Positions 18,249 through 26,302 of a stretch of DNA of 43,245 bases are shown here, in pieces. Position 1 is the first letter of the stretch; each line of letters opens with the position of its first letter. The notes beneath the pieces are model-generated. The model did no database searches. It saw only the letters and a list, made by a program, of their open reading frames with translations, and was not told where the DNA came from. The position numbers and the translations under genes were made by a program. Source of the stretch: Fidelibacterota bacterium UBA2986 (GTDB taxonomy: Bacteria; Fidelibacterota; Marinisomatia; Marinisomatales; AB-629-J13). The stretch is taken from positions 18,190 through 61,434 of the forward strand of contig DEAI01000003.1 of the NCBI GenBank assembly GCA_002346675.1, in the 5' to 3' direction.

Positions 18249-19103
18249 TTGAAAAAGAATTTTTTTCTTGTTTTTGGAATACTAGTTTTATTTTATTTAA
18301 ACGGGTGTTCATCAACTTATATTTTTTCTCATCATCCTCAGCTAAGTGAAAGATATTATTTAATAAAAGTAAAAAAAGCGCTGAAGAAAGCAGAGAAAAA
18401 TCCTACCAATTCAGAATATTTATTTCAGGCGCAAAAACTTTTAACCCAATATGGGTATGCTTTTCAGTTAGAAGAAGCAGAGAGATATTTATACAAAAAC
18501 ATTTTTCTATCAAAAAAGGCGTATGAGAATGCTAGCAAATCATTTATAAAAGCAGTTGAATATGGAAAAAATAATCTGAGAATATTTTATCCAGAAATAG
18601 ATAAATGGCTGTTAAACCCAAAAAATAAAAAAATAATTTTTAATCCCAAACACGTTGCGTACTTATATTGGACAGCAGCTTCCATCGGGGGATTAATTAA
18701 ATCAAGCAAGGGTGCTCCAGAAACAATTGTCCTATTCCCTCAGATTGGTTTTTTACTAAAGCAGGCATTAGAGATAAATCCCGCATGGGATAATGGAGCT
18801 ATTTTTACCGCGCTCATCTCTTACTCAATGTCAGAATATCCATTAACAGATGAAAAAAAGAAAAATGTTAAAACTTATTTTGATGAAGTAATAAAATATT
18901 CAGAAGGAAAATCTGCAGCTCCCTATGTAACCTATGCAGAATCCGTATCGGTCAAAGCTCAGGATAGAGAGGAATTTATTTACTTACTGAATCAAGCACT
19001 TGTAATTTCTTATACAGAAAATGATGAATTAAATCTCGAGAACCATATATCTCAAATTCGCGCAAAATGGTTGTTGTCAAGAATAGATGAATTATTTTAT
19101 TAA
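18249..19103 (+). CDS. TRAP transporter TatT-type lipoprotein
   Basis: 284-residue lipoprotein with TTG start (18249) and a clear lipobox LNGC (Cys20). The mature part is helical and TPR-like: KALKKAEKNPTNSEYLFQAQKLLTQYGYAF, a conserved AYLYWTAASIGG segment, and PAWDNGAIFTALISY. This matches the TatT family of TRAP-associated lipoproteins, which bind the substrate-binding subunit and are thought to concentrate hydrophobic or other ligands. The neighbours confirm it: a DctP-type binding protein and a fused DctQM permease follow immediately. Confidence 0.88.
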   Translation: MKKNFFLVFGILVLFYLNGCSSTYIFSHHPQLSERYYLIKVKKALKKAEKNPTNSEYLFQAQKLLTQYGYAFQLEEAERYLYKNIFLSKKAYENASKSFIKAVEYGKNNLRIFYPEIDKWLLNPKNKKIIFNPKHVAYLYWTAASIGGLIKSSKGAPETIVLFPQIGFLLKQALEINPAWDNGAIFTALISYSMSEYPLTDEKKKNVKTYFDEVIKYSEGKSAAPYVTYAESVSVKAQDREEFIYLLNQALVISYTENDELNLENHISQIRAKWLLSRIDELFY

Positions 19104-19118
19104 TAAAATATATACGTT

Positions 19119-20138
19119 ATGAGTATGAGAAAAATAATTTTATTGCTATTAATTTATTGTTCAATTCAGCCATTATATTCAAAAAAAACTGTAATTAAGT
19201 TAGCAACTTTGGCTCCCGATGGTTCGGAATGGTATTATAAGTTAGTCGAATTAGGGGAAAAATGGGAAGAGGGCACCGATGGTAGAGTTAAATTAAGAAT
19301 TTATCCCGGAGGTGTGATTGGCGATGAGAGGGATATGATAAGAAAAATGCGAATCGGTCAAATTCATGGTGCCGCAATTACAGCTGAAGGATTATCTGAA
19401 CTAAATCCTGATTTTTATATGTTTTTTGTGCCGTTGTTATTTGAAAACTATGGTGAAGTCGATTTTATCCGCGGAGAGCTAAGAGATGAATTAATATCCG
19501 GTATCCGTTCAAATGGTTTCGAGCTGATGATGATGACAGATGTAGGATGGGTTTATTGGTTTACTACAAACTCAATTAAAAAGCCTGATGATTTAAAATC
19601 AAGTAAAATATTTAATTGGGCAGGGGACTATAAATTTTCAGAGATTTGGGAAAAAGCCGGATTTCAGTCAGTTCCCTTATCATCAATAGATATACTTCCT
19701 GGATTGCAAACTGGATTAATTGATGCAATTTCAATCAATCCTCAGTTCTCATTAGCTAACCAAATGTTTGGAATTTGTAATCATATGTTGGATTTGAAAT
19801 GGGGATTGTTAACTGGAGGGATAGTTCTTGATTCCAGAATATTTAACAGAATTGATCCGAAGGATAGAAGAATAATTCAGACCTATTCTAAAGATTTTGA
19901 GGAGCAATTTCAAAAAACTTTTAGATTTAAAGATGAGAACGCAATAAATGTAATGAAACAATATGATTTGCAGGTAACTCATCTGAATAAAGATGAAAAA
20001 ATAATATGGAATAACGCCGTAAAAAGTTGGTATCCAAATATCAGAAATATATTTACTAATCCAGAAATTTTTGATAAAGTAGTAGAATTAAAAGCAAAAT
20101 ATAAAGATCACATAACTGGTTTAGATGATACAGAATAA
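19119..20138 (+). CDS. TRAP transporter substrate-binding protein (DctP family)
   Basis: Periplasmic solute-binding subunit of a tripartite ATP-independent transporter, 339 residues. The signal peptide covers about 1-22 and the mature start is near KKTVIKLATLAPDGSEWYYKL. DctP-family segments include GRVKLRIYPGGVIGDERDMIRKMRIGQ, ELNPDFYMFFVPLLF, and GLQTGLIDAISINPQFSL. The substrate cannot be read from sequence. ATG 19119 and ATG 19125 are both possible starts. It overlaps the permease gene by 14 bases. Confidence 0.93.
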   Translation: MSMRKIILLLLIYCSIQPLYSKKTVIKLATLAPDGSEWYYKLVELGEKWEEGTDGRVKLRIYPGGVIGDERDMIRKMRIGQIHGAAITAEGLSELNPDFYMFFVPLLFENYGEVDFIRGELRDELISGIRSNGFELMMMTDVGWVYWFTTNSIKKPDDLKSSKIFNWAGDYKFSEIWEKAGFQSVPLSSIDILPGLQTGLIDAISINPQFSLANQMFGICNHMLDLKWGLLTGGIVLDSRIFNRIDPKDRRIIQTYSKDFEEQFQKTFRFKDENAINVMKQYDLQVTHLNKDEKIIWNNAVKSWYPNIRNIFTNPEIFDKVVELKAKYKDHITGLDDTE

Positions 20139-21939
20139 TACTAGCATCAATCATGAAAACCATTTTTCGGATAGAATTAAATGGGGTGAAGATGTTTTGG
20201 CTATTTCTGTTTTTTTTGCAATTACTCTATTACCTTTTTATGAAGTGTTTGCTCGGGTACTTAAGCTAAAAACAATACCAGCTTCTCAGATAATAATTCA
20301 GCACCTTACTCTCTGGATTGGATTCTTAGGGGCCGTTCTTGCAACACGTCAAAATAAGTTATTGACTCTCACACAAAAACCACTTTTTGTTCCAGATAAG
20401 GAATTTAATTTTGGTAGATGGTTTTCTAAATCGATTTCATTTATAATTTTATGCGCTCTTTTTTGGGGGAGTATTCAATTAATAAAAACTGAATTTCAAT
20501 TTCCAATTGATATCGCTCCTTATATCCCAAGGTGGGTTGCCCAACTTATAATTCCGATCGGATTTTTCTTTATAGCATTAGAGGTCATTATCAGAAGCGG
20601 AAGCCACTCACTCTATAGAGCCTCTATTGTGATGATGACAATTAGCTGTTATCTTATATGTTTTTCAGGAAATATACAAGATTCTGAATGGCTTCCTTGG
20701 ATTGGAAGTTTATTAATTCTATTTTCAGTTTATCATGGATTGCCTATATTTTTAGCGCTTGGTGGTTTATCCGTATTGTATTTTTGGATAGATTACACTC
20801 CTATAGCTTCCATAGCTGCTGAGTCATACAGGATTGTTGTTTCTCCGACTCTTCCAACCATACCTCTCTTTACCCTAGCAGGATATATTTTAGCTGAATC
20901 AGGTGCCCCTAAGCGAATCTATAATTTTTTCACAAATGCATTTGGATGGATTAAAGGTGGAACACCAGTTGTCGTAGTATTACTTTGTGCGTTTTTTACT
21001 GCTTTGACCGGTGGATCAGGTGTTACAATCCTTGCGCTAGGTGGTATTTTGTATCCTCTTCTAAAAAAAGAAGGATATTCGGAAAAATTTTCACTAGGAT
21101 TGATCACAGTTTCGGGTTCGTTAGGACTTTTATTCCCTCCGAGTTTGCCAGTAATAATCTATGGAGTTACAGCTGGAGTTTCAGTCAGAGACTTATTTGT
21201 TCAAGGATTTTTCCCTGGAGTGATTTTAATATTAAGCATGGTTGGATGGGTTTATTATCAAGGGAAAAGACATGAACTTGAAAAGTCTCCATTTAAATGG
21301 GAGAAATTAAAAGAAAGCTTTTGGAACGCAAAGTGGGAAATATTCTTACCATTTATTATTTTAACAGGTGTATTCAGCGGATATATGACACTGGTAGAAA
21401 CTGCTGCTTTTACAATTGTTTACATTTTAATTATTGAGCTGCTAGTCAATAAAGATCTGCCATTTAAGGATCTTCCTAAAATTATTATTGACTGTGCAAC
21501 ATTAATAGGAGGGGTGTTAATAATATTGGGAGTTGCAATGGGCTTGACGGCCTATTTGATAGATGCACAAATTCCTATGCAATTGTTAAAATGGATACAA
21601 TCTACAATTTCATCTAAGTTAGTATTTTTATTACTTCTCAATATTTTGCTTCTAGTTATTGGTTGTATGATGGATATATTTTCTGCAATTATTGTTTTTG
21701 TTCCCCTTATCGCACCGCTTGGAGTCTTTTTTCAATTGGACCCTGTTCATTTAGCTATAATTTTCATTGCGAATCTTGAGTTAGGTTTTTTTACTCCGCC
21801 AATTGGTATGAATTTATTTCTATCTGCCTATCGTTTTAACAAATCAATGCCTATTCTTTACAGTGCGATACTGCCATTTTTCATGATTCGTTTAGCATTT
21901 GTTTTGATACTTACTTATATTCCTTTATTATTTTACTGA
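20125..21939 (+). CDS. TRAP transporter permease, DctQ-DctM fusion
   Basis: 604-residue inner-membrane protein joining the small DctQ subunit (about residues 1-185, four helices, with EVFARVLKLKTIPASQ and LWIGFLGAVLATRQNKLLTL) to the large DctM subunit. DctM motifs include PLFTLAGYILAESG, FFTALTGGSGVTILALGGI, GSLGLLFPPSLPVIIYG, and the terminal GFFTPPIGMNLF. TRAP permeases use a sodium or proton gradient to import organic acids and related solutes captured by the DctP protein. Fusion of Q and M is common. Together with the two upstream genes it makes a complete TatT-type TRAP system. Confidence 0.94.
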   Translation: MIQNNTSINHENHFSDRIKWGEDVLAISVFFAITLLPFYEVFARVLKLKTIPASQIIIQHLTLWIGFLGAVLATRQNKLLTLTQKPLFVPDKEFNFGRWFSKSISFIILCALFWGSIQLIKTEFQFPIDIAPYIPRWVAQLIIPIGFFFIALEVIIRSGSHSLYRASIVMMTISCYLICFSGNIQDSEWLPWIGSLLILFSVYHGLPIFLALGGLSVLYFWIDYTPIASIAAESYRIVVSPTLPTIPLFTLAGYILAESGAPKRIYNFFTNAFGWIKGGTPVVVVLLCAFFTALTGGSGVTILALGGILYPLLKKEGYSEKFSLGLITVSGSLGLLFPPSLPVIIYGVTAGVSVRDLFVQGFFPGVILILSMVGWVYYQGKRHELEKSPFKWEKLKESFWNAKWEIFLPFIILTGVFSGYMTLVETAAFTIVYILIIELLVNKDLPFKDLPKIIIDCATLIGGVLIILGVAMGLTAYLIDAQIPMQLLKWIQSTISSKLVFLLLLNILLLVIGCMMDIFSAIIVFVPLIAPLGVFFQLDPVHLAIIFIANLELGFFTPPIGMNLFLSAYRFNKSMPILYSAILPFFMIRLAFVLILTYIPLLFY

Positions 21940-22104
21940 TATAATGGGAACAATCTGTTCTATAAAACATTACTTGACTGAAAATGTTTGACGTAAATAT
22001 ATTCACTAACACTCTGGAGACAACTATTAAAAAACGCTATTGATTATATAAAAAAAAACGGGATATTCCCGTTAGTTTATTACATAACTTAGATGGAGAA
22101 AAAT
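21940..22104. other. 165-base spacer before the PorV-like gene
   Basis: Gene-free gap separating the long mreB-to-TRAP run from the outer-membrane block. It contains a GC-rich hairpin (22057-22073) and a GGAG ribosome-binding sequence (22096-22099). No RNA gene or clear promoter pair was recognised. A new transcription unit probably begins here. Confidence 0.45.
22057..22073. terminator. hairpin preceded by A-run (possible bidirectional terminator)
   Basis: AACGGGA (22057-22063) and TCCCGTT (22067-22073) form an exact 7-base stem with a 3-base loop. Nine A residues (22050-22058) lie on the left, which read as a T-run on the - strand; the + strand side has only AGTTTATT. It is therefore a better terminator for - strand transcription, but may also end the TRAP operon. 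Confidence 0.5.
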
Positions 22105-23445
22105 ATGAAGCGTTTTACTATTATATCAATGATATCTCTCAGTTGTCTCACTCCTGCAATAGGCAGTGAAGCGGGAGCAATATTTCTACTTATATCTCCT
22201 GGCGCTAGAGCAGGAGGGATGGGAGAGGCTAATGTTGCCGTAGCTGATGATGCATATGCTAGCTATTGGAATCCCGCTGGGCTTGGATTTTTAGAGGGCT
22301 CAGAGCTTGCAATGATGCATGTGAATTGGCTCCCTAATCTTGCAGATGATCTCTACTATGATTTTTTTGCTTTTCGCAAACATATCCCAACTTTGGGTAC
22401 ATTTGGAGGACATTTAATTTATTTAAGTTTAGGTGAACAGATTCGTATGGGTGAAGGTCCCGAAGATTATCTCGGAACTTTTACCAGCTTTATGATGGCT
22501 ACTACTGTATCTTATAGCTCCTTATTATCGCCTAATTCATCATTTGGAATCAATGCAAAAATATCTTATCAGCACTTGGTTGACCTTGGTGCTGGCGCTG
22601 AAAAAGGGAAGGGAACTTCCCTCGATTTCGGGTTTGATTTAGGGTACCTTCGAAAAGGATTTCTTACGCCAGATTTAGATATAGGTTTAACAATCACTAA
22701 TATTGGACCAAAAGTTTCATTTATAGATCCTGCACAGGCAGATCCACAGCCGACAAACCTATCTCTTGGGTTAAATTATAGAGTTATCAATAGTGAGTTC
22801 AATAAATTCTCGCTTATCTATGATGTAAATAAACTACTTGTGTCCTCCTATCCAGATATGGACTGGGATGGTGATGGAATTATTGGAGGTTGTGATGAAG
22901 AGGGTCATTGTACAAATATTCCTCACTCAGGTGAATACAACTCTGATGGAGATAAAGAAACTGCCCACACAGACCCAGTTTATATCGCACTGTTTACTTC
23001 ATGGGTAGATGATTGGCTGTTAGGCGGTGATACAGATTTTAGTGGTGACGGAGTTATTGGGGGATATAATGCTGAGGGGTTTCACACACCACTAGATTCA
23101 ATATCCTTTGGGGACCCAGGTTACGGAAAGTATGGGTGTGAAGAAGAGTCAGGAGATATCTGTTCTGAAGAAAATTTAGTTTTGGAGGTAGGTACTGGCG
23201 ATTCAAGAACAATAAAAAATGAGTTTGATAAACTGGTTCATAATTTTGGTATGGAATATTGGTATTCTGAGTATTTTGCCCTTCGCGCAGGATATTATTT
23301 AGACCAATCTGGTAAGATATCAAATCCAACTTTTGGTGTGGGCCTGAGATTTTCAGGCTATGGATTTGATTTTGGATATACTTCTGGTGAGCCGGGCCAC
23401 CCGCTTACCAATACGATGCGATTTTCCCTTAACTGGGAATTTTAA
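22105..23445 (+). CDS. PorV/PorQ-family outer-membrane protein with calcium-loop-like insertions
   Basis: 446 residues from ATG 22105, which has GGAG five bases upstream (ATG 22093 is an alternative). A signal peptide is followed by the typical PorV N-terminus: FLLISPGARAGGMGEANVAVADDAYASYWNPAGLGFL. PorV-type proteins are outer-membrane barrels that in Bacteroidota shuttle T9SS cargo. The central part carries two acidic loops, DWDGDGIIGGCD and DFSGDGVIGGYN (about residues 253-264 and 311-322), which fit a calcium-binding EF-hand/dockerin loop. The C-terminus returns to barrel strands ending in FSLNWEF, a good outer-membrane terminal strand. The next gene encodes a protein with a T9SS sorting domain. 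Confidence 0.87.
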   Translation: MKRFTIISMISLSCLTPAIGSEAGAIFLLISPGARAGGMGEANVAVADDAYASYWNPAGLGFLEGSELAMMHVNWLPNLADDLYYDFFAFRKHIPTLGTFGGHLIYLSLGEQIRMGEGPEDYLGTFTSFMMATTVSYSSLLSPNSSFGINAKISYQHLVDLGAGAEKGKGTSLDFGFDLGYLRKGFLTPDLDIGLTITNIGPKVSFIDPAQADPQPTNLSLGLNYRVINSEFNKFSLIYDVNKLLVSSYPDMDWDGDGIIGGCDEEGHCTNIPHSGEYNSDGDKETAHTDPVYIALFTSWVDDWLLGGDTDFSGDGVIGGYNAEGFHTPLDSISFGDPGYGKYGCEEESGDICSEENLVLEVGTGDSRTIKNEFDKLVHNFGMEYWYSEYFALRAGYYLDQSGKISNPTFGVGLRFSGYGFDFGYTSGEPGHPLTNTMRFSLNWEF

Positions 23446-23459
23446 TATATCTAAGTTTA

Positions 23460-26246
23460 ATGATTAATATATTCAGCAGGGCAATATTTATTTTCCTGCT
23501 ATGTTCAAATAATCACATACTAGGTGATGTAATTGGACTTAAAAAAGTAATCTCTCTGCGGGTAGAGTTTCAGGAAAGTGAATCATCTGGTACCACAGGA
23601 GATGGACAATTTTTAATGAATCCTGATACTACCTGTGGTAGCTATATCATTGACCCGCCACCCCATGATAAAACCTATTTTACCTCACAGTTAAAAGCTG
23701 TAAATAACTATTTTCAGAGCGTGTCTTATCAAAAGTTTGGTATTGACTTAGAGCAGTCCCAAATTTTCCCTGAATTAAATGATTCGGCTTATATTCTTCC
23801 ATTTCCAATGGAATATTACAATCCCTATGGAGAATCTGAGGAGTTGAAGGAGGTTAGACTAGTTAAGCTATTTAAAGATGTAATCTCTATAGCTGATTCT
23901 CTAAATAATATATCATTTTTAGATTTCGATTTTGTGATTGTTTTTCATGCGGGTATTGGACAGGATTTCAGCTTACCATATCTAGACCCCACTCCGGAGG
24001 ATATTCCCAGTACATATGTTGACCGAGATATGTTAGGTGAGCCATTTTTAGGTGTAGAGCATGGTATTATTATACCTGAGACAGAAAACCACTTGCTATT
24101 TGATGAGGGAAATATATTGTTTGATCAAGCGTCTGAGCCCTGTGACTATCAATATGGCCTAACAGGGGTATTGTCACTGATGATCGGGTTTGCATCTGGG
24201 CTACCACCGCTTTGGGATTTGGATTCTGGAGAAAGCAGAATTGGTATTTTTGGTTTGATGGATCAGGGATCAAATAATGGACGGGGATTAATTCCTTCAC
24301 CTCCTGATGCTTGGACAAGAGTATTTGCCGGTTGGGAATCACCATATGAATTGACAGACTGGTCCTCAGAGTTATTATTAGCAAAAAGATCGGAAAACAG
24401 CATAGTAAAAGTAAATTTGACTAATACTGAACATTTTATGGTTGAAAATAGGAATAATTGGATATATCCAAATGTGAGCATTGACTCAATAAGATATGCT
24501 CTGTGGGAGAAAAGTGAAAGATATCCACCATATATTGAGATATTAATAGATTCAGTAGATATTGAAAAAGATGATAATGGTGTCATAACTAAAATCCCCA
24601 ATTATGATTTAGGTCTACCAGCTTCCGGATTGCTGATATGGCATATTGATATTGAAACAATAAATGAAGGAATCAGTGATTATTCGATTAATACAGACAG
24701 GATATTCAAAGGTGTAGATTTAGAAGAAGCAGATGGTGCACAAGATATTGGATATCCGTCTATATTTATGTTTCAAGATCCATCTAGCGGATATTTTGGT
24801 GATATGTGGTTTGCAGGGAATCTTGAATATAAACGAATGAACAGTGGTTATGATACACCTGAGTTTGGTTTGTATACATTTCCAAATACAAAAGCTAACA
24901 ACGGTGCTGACTCCTATTTGCGTGTTTTTGATATAAGTGAGCAGGGTGATACGATGAACTTTTCAGTGTCCAATCTACATCAATTAGGAGGATTTCCTGA
25001 TACCACCGCTTACTTTCATGGAGCTATTTCTATTGACACAGACCAAAATATAATTGGAGGTAGGGATTCTATTTGGTGGGCTCCAATATCTGATCCAGTT
25101 GATAAAAAAGTATTTTACATCAAACACTCGTTGGATGCCTCTATTTTTATTAGTCATCACTATAATATTGATGAAGATTATTTTTATGTTATTGAGCACG
25201 AAGAAAACTCGTCAATAATTAATTACTTTGGATGGGAAGAATATGAAAAAAACTTTTTATTGATTGAACAATCAATAGTTGATTCAATTGTATATATAAT
25301 CCCTGATCTGGATACAGATTTAGTTGATAGTATCAATTATAATTCCTATCTTTCTAACTTAAAAACAGCAGTAGTTATTCAAGATAATGATACAGTTACA
25401 TATTCAATTAGTGAAAATATCTTTACAAAAGAATCAACTGTGTCCGGCCAAGAAATAACATATTTTAACAATAATTTAATCAATCTTATTGCGGTTGACT
25501 TAGATTTAGATGGGAGGGGGGAGGCTGTTTTATTGGATGAAACTGGAGCTCTATTCGCGATAGATCAAAATGGATTTCACTTGCCGGGATTTCCATTAGA
25601 AGGTAGTTTTAATGGAAATATATTAGCATCCCAAATATTAGATGACTCACACCCTGAGATTATAGTTGAAGATTTAAATCAACGCAAAATCTTTATTATT
25701 GATTGGTCAGGAAATATTGAACTATCCTTTCCGCTGTCCACTAATGAAAAATTAAAATTTATTTCAGATAATTTAGTTATAGGTTCTGATAACGTTTCCA
25801 AAGTTATTAGCACAACTTTTTCATTATGGTCATTTTCAATAAATATTGATGAAAATAGTCAGCACCTGAGCAGTAATCAATGGACTTTCCCAAATGCAGA
25901 TATTAGACATTCCAGATTATTGAAATTAAACTATTCAATTTTAGCGCCCGATAACGATTATTTATTTGATTCAAATCAGACATATGTATATCCAAATCCA
26001 TCAACTGATAATATTGTAAAAATCAGAGTTCAAGTGGAATCTGCAAAAAATATTGAGTGCAAGATTTATAACTTAGCGGGGTTTTATATAAATACAATTA
26101 TAGTTAATGATCCAATCCAGGGCATGGTAAATGAAATTGCTTGGGATGTATCGGATATAGAACCTGGCATTTATTATATCGATTTGACTGCTCATGATGA
26201 TAACACAACTCAGTCAAAATTAATAAAAGCTGGTATTATCCACTGA
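23460..26246 (+). CDS. M6-protease-like secreted protein, catalytic motif lost, with T9SS sorting domain
   Basis: 928 residues with a signal peptide (about 1-22). Residues about 30-310 follow the plan of M6 (immune-inhibitor-A-type) proteases, including SLPYLDPTPEDIPSTY, GLPPLWD and FGLMDQGSNNGRG ending in WTRVFAGW. Where the HExxH zinc motif belongs (240-244) the residues are L-M-I-G-F, so both histidines and the glutamate are missing. A later region (about 680-760) has FG-GAP-like repeats such as IAVDLDLDGRGEAVLL. The last ~90 residues, beginning YVYPNPSTDN and containing YNLAGFYI and DIEPGIYYIDL, are a T9SS type A sorting domain. Likely an exported, non-proteolytic surface protein. Confidence 0.85.
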   Translation: MINIFSRAIFIFLLCSNNHILGDVIGLKKVISLRVEFQESESSGTTGDGQFLMNPDTTCGSYIIDPPPHDKTYFTSQLKAVNNYFQSVSYQKFGIDLEQSQIFPELNDSAYILPFPMEYYNPYGESEELKEVRLVKLFKDVISIADSLNNISFLDFDFVIVFHAGIGQDFSLPYLDPTPEDIPSTYVDRDMLGEPFLGVEHGIIIPETENHLLFDEGNILFDQASEPCDYQYGLTGVLSLMIGFASGLPPLWDLDSGESRIGIFGLMDQGSNNGRGLIPSPPDAWTRVFAGWESPYELTDWSSELLLAKRSENSIVKVNLTNTEHFMVENRNNWIYPNVSIDSIRYALWEKSERYPPYIEILIDSVDIEKDDNGVITKIPNYDLGLPASGLLIWHIDIETINEGISDYSINTDRIFKGVDLEEADGAQDIGYPSIFMFQDPSSGYFGDMWFAGNLEYKRMNSGYDTPEFGLYTFPNTKANNGADSYLRVFDISEQGDTMNFSVSNLHQLGGFPDTTAYFHGAISIDTDQNIIGGRDSIWWAPISDPVDKKVFYIKHSLDASIFISHHYNIDEDYFYVIEHEENSSIINYFGWEEYEKNFLLIEQSIVDSIVYIIPDLDTDLVDSINYNSYLSNLKTAVVIQDNDTVTYSISENIFTKESTVSGQEITYFNNNLINLIAVDLDLDGRGEAVLLDETGALFAIDQNGFHLPGFPLEGSFNGNILASQILDDSHPEIIVEDLNQRKIFIIDWSGNIELSFPLSTNEKLKFISDNLVIGSDNVSKVISTTFSLWSFSINIDENSQHLSSNQWTFPNADIRHSRLLKLNYSILAPDNDYLFDSNQTYVYPNPSTDNIVKIRVQVESAKNIECKIYNLAGFYINTIIVNDPIQGMVNEIAWDVSDIEPGIYYIDLTAHDDNTTQSKLIKAGIIH

Positions 26247-26302
26247 TTCAATTACATATTATACTAATATAGTTTAAGTGATAGATACTAAGTGCTAATA
26301 TA

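Noticed and set aside
20985..21275. 96-codon + strand frame inside the DctQM gene
   Set aside because: Overlaps the conserved DctM core in another frame, with no start signal or motif.
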